A DNA stretch of 64,000 nt, taken from the NCBI GenBank assembly GCA_032718565.1, contig JAVGVS010000001.1:6298495-6362494 (forward strand), read 5' to 3'. The number at the start of each line of letters is the position of its first letter. Position 1 is the stretch's first letter. The notes under the pieces are model-generated. The model was not told where the DNA came from and did no database searches. It was given only the letters and a program-made list of their open reading frames with translations. This document shows positions 1 through 12,230 of the stretch, piece by piece. The translations under genes were made by a program, and so were the position numbers. The stretch comes from Distichodus sexfasciatus (Eukaryota; Chordata; Actinopteri; Characiformes; Distichodontidae).

Positions 1-330
1 CTGGAGCCTATCCCGGGAACTACGGGCGCAAGGCAGGGACCTACCCTGGGCAGGCGTCAACACACTGCAGGTCACACGCACACAATCACACTGTCATTCA
101 AACATTACGGGGCAATTTAGAGTCGTCAGTCAACCTAATATTGCATGCTTTTTGGACAATGGAGAGTTCCACGCAAAACACAGGACATCATGCAAACAAG
201 ACCCAGGGATGCCGAAAAATGTGAGGCCGACTCTGGGGGAGGAGAGTGGAAAAAAATACGCTATGGAACATCAATGCAGTGTCCTTCTAGTTACGTGAGA
301 CAGGATTCCCAAAGGTCAAGTGGCTGAGCT
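1..330. repeat. degenerate teleost dispersed repeat
   Basis: Contains GGAGCCTATCCC, a GGGGCAATTTAGAGTCG block and GCATGCTTTTTGGACAATGG followed by CATGCAAAC, in the order seen in a repeat scattered through many fish genomes (…TTTAGAGTCGCCAATC…GTCTTTGGACTGTGGGAGG…). The copy is cut by the window edge and diverged towards 330. Family name not assigned. Confidence 0.6.
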
Positions 331-1675
331 AAAGATTGAGATATGAGTCACGCCCACTGGCACCCCCACCACCTGCCTCTTACCTGCTTGTGTTATCATT
401 TCCGTTACTGTTGAGACCCCTCGTCTCACTGAACAGAAAAAATCAGGAGAGAGTCAGGGTGAGAGTCAGAGAGAGAGACAACAGAAGTGAGATAGAGAGA
501 GGGAGACAGCTGGAGAGTAGGAAATGGAAAACAAGTGTAAAAGAGAAAGTTATGGACACATAGACCACAGACAGATAAAAAGAGTAGCACTGCCTTAAAA
601 AAACAGATATCAGGGGTGAGTAAGGAGATACAGTGTGAGTCAGTAAAAAGGAAGATGTCAGTTTTTTTCAAGACAGAAATGTCAGAGAGGAACATGAGGT
701 TAGCTATTCTCCAGCTGTCGCCAACTATGTCATCACCTCTTTACCAAAAATGCACTTCAGAGAAAAATGTCCTAACCACACATTAACTCATTCAGACGAG
801 TGAATACATAGGCAGACCCCCACATAGGGAAGAAGGAGTTTAGGATGCAGAGAAAGTTAGAAATGAAGAGATAAAGGAAATGAGAGTTAGATCATAACAG
901 ACCTGCCTCCAACAAACCTGCTCCAAAGGCCAGACTCACATGCAAGGTGAGTGAGAAACAACAGCACAATAAGGACAAAACTACAGAGCAGCACAAATAG
1001 CACAACCCCGTTTCAAAGCCGCCTCTCTGACACTGCAGTGAAATCTAACCAGAGTTCTAGATCCCTGGGGCTCAGGGCTTGGCGTAGGAGGTTAAGTCAT
1101 GGCCACCTGAAACAGCTGTTCTCACTCTGACCTTGAGCGACACTAATGCTGCGTAGCGTGTCCTCTGCGGCGACATTGGGCCTTTGCATGAGCAGTGACA
1201 GTCTCTGGGGTGCAGAATGTGCAGGGGACGCCAGCATTAAATGTGACACTGTGAAAAGCTGCTGAGTGCTACTGTCAGACAGCCTCTGGCCCAGATCCCT
1301 AAATGACGATTAACAGTGCTAACAGCCCTTCATGTCCTCATTAAGCCTGGAACATTAATGAAGGAAAGTCCCGAAGCACAGCGAGACTCGAGAGCGGCGT
1401 GCGAGGCGACAGGCCTCACTCATTAGCGGTGTGGAATAGCTATCTGTTCCTCAGCGTCAGCGAGTCAGGGCTGCAGATAGCGATAGCGCACATTAAACAG
1501 CTTCAAATGGCTAGACAGTCCATGCAAGCAAAACTGCAGCATTATTGTCAACTGGAAATAAGTGGGGATCCATTTTACACAAACCACTCCAAGCAAAATG
1601 AGCAGTGCTGAGGGTTTTGGAGTTACTCATTAAAATGAAGGAGAGGGAAAGGGATGCTCCCAGATTTCAGCTTAC
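331..1675. other. dgkb: intronic DNA after exon 23, no exon found
   Basis: I searched both strands for the missing C-terminal DGK motifs and found none. 420-560 is a purine-rich GAGA stretch. 1040-1560 keeps more CpG and has repeated TAAT/ATTA core sites, which could be a conserved noncoding element, but nothing proves it. Confidence 0.5.
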
Positions 1676-1877
1676 CCTGAACACAGAATTTGAGCTCTTT
1701 GGCATCAGTGACAGTGATAGCAGCCATTCTCTCTGGTACTTTCTTGCTCATACGGTTGTAGTTGCGTCTCTTCTTGGTTTCGCCCCACAAGTTGGAGCCG
1801 CCATGCATGCTGGGAATATTGAGCACTGCAATACCTTCCAGAGATGTACTGCTGAGGTCCAGGATGATGCCATCACA
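1676..1877 (-). CDS. dgkb: dgkb coding exon 23, accessory domain (residues 732-798)
   Basis: The last exon inside the window, 202 nt, phase 0 to 1 (TTCTCTCAG acceptor, GTAAGC donor). It reads CDGIILDLSSTSLEGIAVLN, IPSMHGGSNLWGETKKRR and TVTDAKELKFCVQ. MHGGSNLWGE and the TDAKELKF block resemble mammalian DGK-beta. The family continues with about 95 residues (beginning DLSDQLLEVVGLEG); I found none of it at 1-1675, so those exons lie to the left. Confidence 0.95.
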
Positions 1878-2172
1878 CTGAGAGAAAAAGAGAGAGTTGT
1901 TCCATGTAGCACATGTTCTCAGACACAAAAAGTCATATTTTCTTTGATTCTGCATTTTGTCTTTCTAGTACGCTGCATATATAGGAAGTATAATTAACCC
2001 AGGAACCCAGAAGGCCTGAGTTTGATTGAATGACATTGGTGTTTTGAATGATGCTTTTACCAGTTCTGAAAGGACATATTGAGTAGACTATGAAAAGTAA
2101 TTCGATATAATCAGTATACAAGCATATGAATTGCAATATACTGTTATTGATAATTAAGACAGAATCAAAAAG

Positions 2173-2173
<1 letters not shown>

Positions 2174-2246
<73 letters not shown>

Positions 2247-2272
2247 CATGCATATATATATATATATATCTT
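2174..2272. repeat. (TA)n microsatellite
   Basis: Long AT dinucleotide run, broken near 2240-2255 by TTATATATACATGCA. Lies in the intron between exons 22 and 23. ORFs drawn across it are artefacts. Confidence 0.95.
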
Positions 2273-3692
2273 CATTAATATTAATCTGTAGCCAGCTGCA
2301 ACTGCCAGATATTGGGATGATGGTGGTCATGTGCCGTGTTCCTGATATAGAACTTGAACAAACATTTAGTATTTCAATAAGAAAAGGCTTTCTAGTAAAG
2401 CTGATCATGAAGCTCTCATGCAAATTTAACTCTAACAAGGTTAAAATGCCTCACTAGAAAGGTCTAAAAATACAGCTGCATGACAGTATTTTATAATGTC
2501 AGTGACCACCCTGATTCAAACTCAGAGTGTCAGTAGTGGAAAAGTACACAAACTTTAAAAGGCTGAAAGCTGACACATTTACGACATAATGAGATGCTTC
2601 ACTGCGCATGAGAACCCACACAGTGCAGCACAAAGAATACAAGCCCTGTCTGCAGACACTTCTCTCTCCCTTCATAATTTCATACTGTTTTCACAGAAAT
2701 TTTCCACTCGTTTAAAAAATGCTCATGATGTTTTGTACGCAACTATAAGTAAAAAAAGGTTTTTGGTAGACAAATATCTCTTAAAGGCTCTCTCGAGGCG
2801 TACTGTAACATCACAGTAATCTTAAAATAATGTCTGTCAACATTACCATGGCCTCACAATTACAATTAACAAAGCAATGAGATAAATCCAGAGGAACAGT
2901 TTTACAGGTTTCTTTCCACTATAATATTATTAATTATCATTAATAAATAAATGTAATTCTTTTTAAGGCACACAAAGGAAACACACAAAGATTACAGAAT
3001 CTATTTTTCACCAAAACTAGATTTTATTACATGACAAAGCTGAACTGAATCTAAAAGAGAGAATATTACATTTATTACATTTTTCACAAAATAGTAACAC
3101 TTATTATGTAGGACACTGCTCAATTCTCACTGTGTTGACATGGATTTTTAGAGTCCCGAAATAGCTTAATGACATGCTCACTATCTCCACTGTACTACTT
3201 TATGGTTAATTATCTAATAGTAGAGTCAGAACAGTGTATTTTTCACATTTGTCATGTGCTGTAAAGACATGTCCCTTGCTGGTAATAATATCTCTCATCA
3301 TTCAACAGTAACCTCTATTAGCATAATAAAATTGGGCCAGCTCGGCCCAGCTCACTGTTTAATGTGTTGATGTGTAAGCCCCTAGACTCATGGCACTTTG
3401 CTGTGGCTACATGCTTTCAGCCATTTCAAATGTTGTCTCAACAAAGCACAGGTACCTGATAAAGCAGGAACAGCCTGAATTCTGCTGCAGCTGTGAGCAA
3501 CCTGCAGCCCTCATGAATCACTCTTTATGTCTTTAGAAACACCTTGGAGCTGGCATGAGGCCTGAGTGATGAAATTATGAGACTGTCTGGCATTAAAACC
3601 ATTTAAGTAATGAAGTCTCTTAGTTCATATTTCCTTTTATGCAACATCTGAACATGGAGGACTTATGAAAATGTTGGACATGCCAGTTAGTT

Positions 3693-4432
3693 AGAGCAGC
3701 TGAGAAGGTCATCGGTGTGCCCCTACCCCCACTGAAAGACATTTTCCAGACCCGCTGCTACAACAGAGCCAGAAGCATAGTGAAGGACCGCTCCCACCCG
3801 ATACATGGACTCTTTTCACTTTTGCCATCTGACAAACGGTATCATAGCCTCTGATCTGCCACCATGAGATTGTGTAACAGCTTCATACCACAAGCCATCA
3901 GGACTCTGAATGTACATTAATACCAGAGCTCTCTTAAAATACCTCAAACTACCTCACACCTGCACTTTACATACCTACTGCCTACTGTTTACATCAGGCA
4001 CACTCAGATGCACTAGTGTTAATACAATAACTGTAAATCATGTGCAATATCAGTCATTAAGGTTTACATCCCCACCTTCAATAATACTGGAGTGTTGTGG
4101 ATTTATTGTTCTGTCTATTTATTGGGATTGTTTTGTATTGTGATGCTCTCGCACTTCATCTGTTATAAGCTGCTTAGATGCTGATGCCGCCAATGTGCCT
4201 TAAAAACATGCACTAAGCAATACTTTACTTTCCGTCTCTTCACTAAATGTCAGTTTCGTACTGTATTTATTGCGTTCGTACTGTATTTATTGTGTTGCTT
4301 GTTGCACATTTTGTCCTGTTGAGTGTAATGTTCAGTGTTACTATATGTTGCACCGGGGCCATGGGGAAACGCTGTCTCATCACACTTTGTAAATGTATAA
4401 AGCAACTGATGACAATAATGAACCTTGAACCT
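3693..4432 (+). mobile_element. LINE 3' end (L2/Rex-like), degenerate
   Basis: Plus-strand translation at 3697-3910 gives KVIGVPLPPLKDIFQTRCYN, then ARSIVKDRSHP, LFSLLPSDKRY and, after one stop, NSFIPQAIRTLN, the C-terminal tail typical of fish non-LTR retrotransposon ORF2. It is followed by a 3' UTR with GTTGCACCGGGGCCATGGGG and a terminal CAATAATGAACCTTGAA. 5'-truncated and inactive. Confidence 0.75.
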
Positions 4433-4493
4433 ACCTTAGTTGGTCAAGGAACTCCATATAACAGTGTTTAAAGGGTTTATGGCCTGAACTCAC

Positions 4494-4584
4494 CTCCACT
4501 TCAATACACTCGTTTAGCTTCTTACAAGTGGCCGAAATGGTCTCGGTGGTGCCAAATTCAAAGTACCATAGCTTGTTTTTCATC
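4494..4584 (-). CDS. dgkb: dgkb coding exon 22, accessory domain (residues 701-731)
   Basis: Completes Arg and reads MKNKLWYFEFGTTETISATC then KKLNECIEVE, with acceptor CCCTGTCAG and donor GTGAGT, phase 2 to 0. This is DGK accessory domain sequence, conserved through WYFEFGT-[ST]-ET. Confidence 0.95.
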
Positions 4585-5187
4585 CTGACAGGGAGGAAAG
4601 GAAAGCGTTATCAGAGAAATATAGGTGAATAAACAGATGTTGAGAAAGGAATAGATAAACAAAAAGTTGATATGCTAACACCCTAAAGGCTGCAGTCTTC
4701 AGAACAATGGACAAGGAGTTTGAATAATGTGGTCTGAAACAGAATGCTATCTTTTCTCAGTCAAAAAGGTGTCTCCCAATATGCAGTTGCTTTGCCATTG
4801 GAACAACAAACAAATTTGTGTTGACACACCCGTATGCTAATGCTGAAGAGACAATAAAGACACTGGAAGGAAAACTGCCATGGGCAGATCAAACAGGTTA
4901 CCCGCATGATCCATAGCATACGACAAACCTCTTGCTAGCACAGAAGTTCATGCTCGTTTCTACCCGCAAGGCAAATCTCTTCCTAAGTGTCACAGTCACT
5001 GTTATTTAGTTCTTACTGAAACGTGAGTGATGAAATCACATCGCCGCTTTCAAGATTCCGCCACTTTGCTACAAGAAGATATTTAACACACCTTGTTGAA
5101 TTTGATTCAAAGCCCTCGTAATGTAACTGAATATTTAAGATTGCAGAGCTAAATGAATCCTACTAGCCAAGCTTCTGGGTGAATCAT

Positions 5188-5221
5188 GTCCTCTCTCTCT
5201 CTCTCTCTCTTTCTCTCTCTG
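5188..5221. repeat. (CT)n microsatellite
   Basis: Imperfect CT run in the intron between exons 21 and 22. Confidence 0.9.
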
Positions 5222-6697
5222 AGATATCGAATTACAATCTGTCCCATCCCAGAGGACACAGCCACCCCTGCCAAGTGAGCTTTGAGGCAGCTCATTCCCT
5301 CACCCTCTGCCCTTCCTCTGGCCTGCTGAAATATTGATGTGCTACATGGAAAGCTCAAGCGGACAGGTGTGAGGGAACATGAGGGGCAGTGAACATGGTT
5401 TCAGCTCCCAAAGAGAAACCAGAGCTGTGAGGACGGCAGTGTGAGCATGATATCAAACATGGTACTCCGAAGATGTGAAGAGGAATGAGTGTGGATTTAA
5501 GGGAGGGAGAAGACAGGGCAATTTGGTGTAGTGATGGTGCGTGGGTGAATTTGAAAGAGCAGCAGAGAAAGAAATAATTTTAGAAACTAACAAAGTTAAA
5601 AGAACAAAGTGCTGTTGGGTTTCTCTCAATCCCCATCATCCATAAAAGTGTAATCATTTCTACTTGGCTAAGAAAACATGCAATTTACACCTACCCCAAA
5701 GAAGATCCAGAAAATAGGAGCGCTGCTGTTAATGACAACAGGCTTGTTTTATCAACAAAATGTGACGTGGATGGAGATTGACAGTAGAAATGAGGGGCTG
5801 CATGAATCATTCATATGACTAAAAATAGAAACTATGTAGGTATTGGCTTAAACATTGCCATATAATATGGATTGTCCATATTGTTACACATAAAAGTGAT
5901 ACAAAGATTAAGTAAACTAATTGATAAACAGCATAGTATTTCCACAGCTTACTCTTCTATTTTACTTTAAGACCTCTTTTTGTCTTCCTCTCACCTCATA
6001 CACTTACAGTTCGCTACCTTAGCTGTGTCAAATTAAAGGCTTATGAGCATTTTTGAGATCACAATTAGACACGCTTCAGGTTTCCAATGGGGCAAACTGC
6101 CTAACCTCATTAGCTAGCTTCCACTTGAGAAACCCTGTAAAAAACCAATTAGCCTGCAATTTTCTTACTTGGCTTCAGTGTGACGTTAACAAAATCATGT
6201 TCTATTAGTAGCATGTTACAGACATATAACCATTACATAGTCAGAAATAAAGAGCCCTCTTATAAAAAAACACAGATATATGCACACAGCATATACATTT
6301 TATGCTTACCTCGCACAACTGCATTATAGAATAAGTTATGGATAGCATGACATATGCCTTATACAGTATCCTGGCATATTACTTACAACAACAGTGAATA
6401 GTTATGTGTGAAAGTGTTACATGTTTAATTATAGGACTGTATAAATGAACAATGGCTAAACCTAAGGTGTGTAACTTCTCTGAAATCAACCAGAATAATC
6501 CCAACCCAAATGGCCATGGTCACTGGAAAACAGGACTGTGATACGTGCCAGCCCCATACCATCCCAACACACTACTGCTGCTAAAAATCAGTCTGTAGCT
6601 GGCTGTATATTTGGTAAATATTACACATTATGTGTAGGGGATTCCTCATTTACACCAAGGAGTGACGTGTCTGTCCTATTGTTCCCCTAAAGACATA

Positions 6698-6957
6698 GTA
6701 AACATGAAAGTGTATGATTATTTGTCATGGTGAACACACCCACGGCACAGCTCACAGTGCACCATAATGAAAGATGACCTCTTTATTTTACCCATCTGTG
6801 AAGGAGCAGTGGGCAGCTGACATGGGCAGCACTCGGGGAGCAGTGGTTGGGGACGGTACCTTGCTCATGACTACCTCAGTGGTACCTTTACCAGTTTAGG
6901 GAATCGAACCGGTGACCTCAGGGTGAACATCCTAACTGTTACACTACCAACTGCCCA
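6698..6957 (-). mobile_element. tRNA-derived SINE, copy 1
   Basis: On the minus strand: a GGGCAGTTGGTAGTGTAACA head (A box), GGTTCGATTCC B box (6900-6910 on plus), then GAGCAAGGTACC, CTGCCCACTGCTCCTTCACA and a TGACAAATAATCA tail. It shares this whole order with the copy at 10152, which defines the family by comparison inside the window. Confidence 0.75.
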
Positions 6958-7665
6958 AAAACATGCCACAACAGGCTTTACTAAACATTGGTAACACTGT
7001 AAAACTACATTTTGTAACCCGCCATAATGTTATGGCTGATCAGTGTAATTTCCATTTTTTCCTTATCCACCACCCCCCTCAAAAACAAACAGAATACGAA
7101 CTATTATAAACCAATGTGTGGCCCAAAAAAACAAGGTATGAACCCATACATGGATTTGGAGAACTGTTACACGCCTACTAAACATATGTCTAGACTTTTT
7201 TCGCAACATTGTTCTTTGTGTGAAAGTAAATGGGGTCGAAGTTCAGCTTCCACTAGAATTACACAACGACATAGCACAACATAGCATACACAAACACATA
7301 CACTCACACTTAACCCTGTGTTACAGCATCAAGATAGTCATCTCTCTTAATCCCTTCAGCAAAAGATGGCCGGTTAACCTTTGTGCTCTCTCACCCTGAA
7401 TCACCATGGTGACCAGCCACAATGCATCGTAAGCCTTCTTCAGCAGAACTTAATCTACTTAGCCAATCTAGACAGCCTCTGGCTGACATATGAGCAGACC
7501 TGAGAGCCTGGGGGTTCTACGGCGGATAGGCTCTTTAGATTAGGGGTTGGGGAAGAAAAGCAAGTGTGAATATTCACCCTTGACCATCACCTGACTCTTC
7601 CAGCCCCATGACTGGTTTTAATCAATTTGCCATGAACTGAGGAAGCCAGTGATGAGCATTATAAA

Positions 7666-8136
7666 CAGTGTTTCTACTTTTAAACAGCAGCTTTCAAGCT
7701 ATACGCTACTTCTAATTAAAAGTAGCCACAGCCAAGTTGTTTTAAAACATAAGTTAGCTACACTACAAGCTATGGAGGAAAAGTAGACTAGATCAAAGCT
7801 ACTTCATGACTACAGATTCTTGCTTCCATCTTTGACTCCATCTTGTAGCCGTCAAGTGCATGCTACAAGTAGCATGGCAGTATATCACGTCAGATGGCGT
7901 AGCAGCACATCCAATACCACTTCTACCAATTCAACAACATTTAGAAGCTGCTAGTTGCAAATATCAATCTTTGTATTTTTTAAGTGAGAAAAAATACTTT
8001 TGTAACAATGTAGCATTTTGCCATTCTACAAAAACATTCTAAAAAAGTACTTTGCAGCATTTTAAAAGTAGCCTCACTATTGAGTAGCTAATGAAAAAGT
8101 AGTTACTCACTATTTGTAGTTAGCTACTAAACATTG
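7666..8136. mobile_element. hAT-like nonautonomous element, degenerate
   Basis: Ends are CAGTGTTTCTACTT on the left and, reverse-complemented, CAATGTTTAGTAGC on the right, with repeated AGTAGCTA/AGTAGTTACT sequences inside. This resembles the fish CAGTGTTGGG…AGTTACTTT hAT family. Flanks (ATTATAAA and GCATTAAA) are only roughly alike, so an 8-bp target duplication is not established. Confidence 0.45.
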
Positions 8137-8808
8137 GCATTAAATATTGAAGGGTACTTTTTCAAAATGGAGGTCTCGCTCCTAAGCCTCTTTCTATTTT
8201 TCTGTTTCATTTGGTGCAAATCCTTGCCTCAGGCTGTAACTCGAGTTTCTAAACCCAGCATCTAAACCTCTGACATTGCAGTGGGAAAGATCCTGGCAAA
8301 GCTCCACCGTCTCACCTTGCTTTAGATCAGTTGAACTGCTTGCAATAAAAAGCAGGTTGTGACTGGAGCTTGTGATAATGGGAACAGCAGGCTTTGGACA
8401 CTATATGGTCAAACAGCTACTCTAAGGACCATGCAGTCAGCAAGTTCTTAGTTAGATTATTACCCTCTTCTGCATGAACGCAACAATGCCTTTCAAATGC
8501 GCACACAGCTTTGCAGGAGACAACAAAAGGTAGAGCACACAGATGACTCAGGTCTGGTTTCAGGTGTCCCACAGTGTATAACCGACCCTTGTGGTCCAAA
8601 ATGCGACCTGCTCCGCAGCAGGGGATAGGAGGGAGGTTCTGCCGGGCTGTTCTTTTGGCAGCAACCAGCAACGGTGAGGAGGAGAGAAGTATATTTATTC
8701 CCCTACACCACAGGCACAGAGCAGCAGGGAACGACAGGTTTCAGAACACAGCCATGCTGGGTTTCTGCTGCACCCCAGCAGACACACATATGTGCATGCC
8801 GTGGGACG

Positions 8809-8940
8809 TGCACACACACACGCACAGACACGCAAGCACAAGCACACACACTCATATACACACCCACACGTATAAGTAATAGTCACACATACACACATAA
8901 GGCAGCATACACACACAGACAACACAAACACAGACATATG
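8809..8940. repeat. (CA)n-rich degenerate microsatellite
   Basis: Interrupted CA/CACG runs. The overlapping His/Thr-rich and Cys/Val-rich ORFs are by-products of the repeat. Confidence 0.85.
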
Positions 8941-10151
8941 GGTTATGAAACCCAGGCTGGCAGGCTGAGTGGTCTCAGTCTGTGGTTAGGACCATATTTG
9001 GCCTTTTCCTCTCTCATGTCACATGATTACTCAGCGGTGGATCTTTATCTCAACAAGCCCCAATCAATCTCATGCTATTTATTACCTTAATGAACCAGTG
9101 GAGTGGGGTTATATAGGGAGGAGGGGGAGGTTAGAGGAGAACAAAAATGCAAAGATTTTATTTTTTACAAATAGCATTTTATTATATGGGTTTTTGGACA
9201 GATTAAACACAAATATATTTTTTGGACCAGGCAAAAAAACAAAGCGCCTCGCTACTTCTTACAGAGCATCTGTTACTGATTCGCTAATATAGCTGCTAAT
9301 GATTAACGGCCAAATGCAGTAATGACATATTTGTTTATTGCATTGCCAATGACACATGTGCATCAGTGAACAAGTCACTGACCTCATTTAGCCCATACAG
9401 AGAGTCCACTCCTCTTCTCAAATCAATGGCAGAATGCAGAAACTGACTAGCTTACTGACCACAACATAATGTTCCAATAATCAATACAAGCTGACAAGGT
9501 CAACATTCAGAATTTTAGCACCACTTTCATTTGGTGCATATCAGCATAACCATCCTTTACAGGACTAACATACATGGCAATTATGTCAGTTTAATATGTC
9601 TCTGTATTGGTTCACTTTTTAAAAAAATGATGAGATTTAAAAAAAGTGTGACTGTAAACTAATATAAGATGAGGTGTGAAGAAGCCTATATACCCCGTCA
9701 GACAACACTCTCAGTAGCAGCCATCTCCTTCTCACCATTGTTTGCCAGGGGAACTGAATGTCAACAGAGTCACTGTTGTTATTGTAATCGAACAGACAAT
9801 GAGTTTTTCCCCTTTTCTAAAGGGCAATTTGACACCCCTTAATCCAAAACTTCCTTTTCTTCCCCACGGAGTGGGGGTTGGGTGGGAGTTGACACCAAGC
9901 TCTGCTCCTTTGTGATGCGTGTGATCATTAGGGCTTTGACTACAGGCTTCCTGACTGAGCCGACTATCTGCTGAAGCTTGTGAAGGTCTCGCTTAAAGAT
10001 CACAGAGTCGTATTCATGTACTGCTGCACACATGAACACCCACATATTTGCAGACACATGAAGACATACAGACGGGTTCACATTCATTTATCTATAATTA
10101 AAACAGAACTGACACGCTGACTCCAAAAGGTTTTTGTTTCACACAAATGAA

Positions 10152-10374
10152 CTATGGGCAGTTGGTAGCGTAATGGTTTTGGATTTCGCGGTGTGATCGG
10201 AAGGTTGCAGATTTGAATCCCGGAACTGGTAACGGTACTATTGAGGTACTCACAAGCAAGGTACCGTTGTTCCATGGGCGCTGCCCATGTTTGCTGCCCA
10301 CTGCTCCTTCACAGAGATGCCACATTTTGGCAGTGGTGTGTTCACACTGACAAATAATCACTCACTTTTACTAA
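10152..10374 (+). mobile_element. tRNA-derived SINE, copy 2
   Basis: Plus-strand copy of the element at 6698-6957: GGGCAGTTGGTAGCGTAATG head, degenerate B box GCAGATTTGAATCCC, GCAAGGTACCGTTG, CTGCCCACTGCTCCTTCACA and GACAAATAATCACTC tail. Not a working tRNA gene, since the cloverleaf is incomplete and the body is SINE-like. Confidence 0.75.
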
Positions 10375-10544
10375 CAACAAAGGAAATTTAATTATAACTT
10401 CTGGACGTGAATAGTACTTTAAATGCTTACATCATATCATGATATGGATAAAATGTTTTAAAAAGTACTATGACTTAGGTAAATTAAAATGACACTACCA
10501 TAGCACAGGCAATATTTCTACTGACTGTATTGACCGATAAGTCA

Positions 10545-12230
10545 AGTCAAAGTAAAACTTATTGTCATCTCTGCTACACTGAAAAAAATATAACACTGGC
10601 TCAACTTTAAAAAAATGAAGTAATCTGTCACACCTAATATTTTAGCATTGCCATAATGTAAATAAACCATTTACTGTAACCTTAAATTTTTAAGTTCATG
10701 TAAACTAATTTCTGAAGGTGAAAAAACCAAATGCTTAAAGTGGTTCTAAATCAAAATAAATGAGTTGGCTACATTACTTAATCTAAACATTATACTAAAT
10801 CTAACCTGAAATTATAAACTTAAGATAAACCACTTTTGAAAGTTTGAGCTAATTAACTTCTTTAAGTTGCACCAAACAGATATTTCAGCCATTCATAACT
10901 TAAATACAAAAGCAACTAAACTTAATTACACCTTTACCTACACTTACAGCACACTTATTCTCATAAATATATCGGAAAACACACACAGAAAAAAACGGCA
11001 ACAAAATTCGGAAGAAAATGAAACTTCTTTACTCCCCATATAACCTTCGACAAACATTTATCCATAAAACACATATGACCACAAACTATAAAATATAATA
11101 ACCTGACGCATAATTCTGAAATGCCACCTTCTCCCAAGCCCTACCCTGACAGTACAAATCCCCCGGAGGGTGCCCACGAACGTTACTGCCCATAAATTAT
11201 CACATAAATGAACGACAAGAACAGGGAAAAGAACACCCCTAACACACAACATGAATTTACCCCACCAACAAAGAATTAAAACCTGAAACTTAACCAAAAA
11301 GTGTCTATGCAAATGAGCTGAACCCACAGCCTCACGGGAGCGCGTAGCCTTGCCGGTGCCGATCGCTACAACATCATCCAAAATGTTAACACTAAATTCT
11401 TTTTTCAAAATGTATAAACATTAACAGTCATTCAACAAAACATGTTTTGTGTGTGCTTCGCTTTGTATTGTTTTCGTCCGCGCTATAACGTCTTTGGTCC
11501 CGGCGGATTTTTTTTTTTTTGGCGGTGTTGGGGAAGTCTTAACGGTGGATTAACCGCAATGCTTCACACCGTGGTTAATAGTCAAACCGGTTAATCCCTG
11601 CAACCCTAGTGAAATACAGGTTCTGATATCTTTCCTCACTTGTTTCAACGTTGTTGTTGCAACGTCAAGCTCCCGTTTGAGGCGAAGTGAAATTATAGCG
11701 CCAAAGCTACGTTTTAAAGACTGCGCATGCGCAAATCACACTCAACCTAATAAAAGTGCTTTGATGAAAATGGAAAATTTTACTTTGGTTCCCTGCTGTC
11801 TATAGCATTATAGTAAAGTAAAAAAAAAAAAAAAAAAAAATCAATTCACCCATAAGCATAAATTAGACAGCTTAGTTTAAAAGAGCAAACTAATATTTTT
11901 TAACTACTGGAATGAGAAGAAACACATTGAACAAACGACAGCTATGGTTTACTTTTTTCAGTGTATATACTGTACAGGTATACAGAGAGACGAGACGACG
12001 TGGCTCCAGTTTTTACAGTGCAAAGAACAAAGAACAAGGAACAAAGGACAAATAAGGCACATAGAATAGGCAATATATAATAGACTATGAAATATAAAAT
12101 ATACACTTCAAACTAGTGGAATATAAAATGTAAACTTTAAACTAGAAAACACAATTAATATCATTATTTTGATTTTTGTTGTACTTGTATTTGCATGTGG
12201 CAAATAAAGGATCTTAATTCTCAAGTCTTG
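10545..12230. mobile_element. retroelement 3' fragment interrupted by a DNA element
   Basis: Left part 10540-10576 (CAAGTCAAAGTAAAACTTAT then TGTCATCTCTGC) and right part 11964-12230 (TACAGAGAGACGAGACGACG, GTGCAAAGAACAAAG, ending GGCAAATAAAGGATCTT) read as one common fish retroelement 3' segment once 10577-11963 is removed. The middle is a later insertion. Confidence 0.55.
10577..11963. mobile_element. 1.39-kb TA-flanked DNA transposon-like element
   Basis: Flanked by TA at 10575-10576 and 11964-11965, with inverted ends CACTGAAAAAA-[AG]-TA. Inside are two homopolymers (T at 11509-11520, A at 11820-11840), a CpG-bearing block at 11330-11600 and a 116-codon minus-strand ORF (11058-11408) that I do not recognise. 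No transposase motif was seen, so it is called nonautonomous. Confidence 0.6.

Noticed and set aside
1933..2253. Ile/Tyr repeat protein
   Set aside because: Translation of the (TA)n microsatellite.
8674..9090. 138-codon His/Thr-rich ORF
   Set aside because: Produced by an interrupted CA microsatellite.
10152..10230. tRNA gene
   Set aside because: A- and B-box-like sequences are present, but the B box is mutated, no cloverleaf pairs, and the copy continues into a SINE body shared with 6698-6957.
11058..11408. 116-codon minus-strand ORF as a host gene
   Set aside because: It falls wholly inside a TA-flanked transposon-like element; kept only as an oddity of that element.
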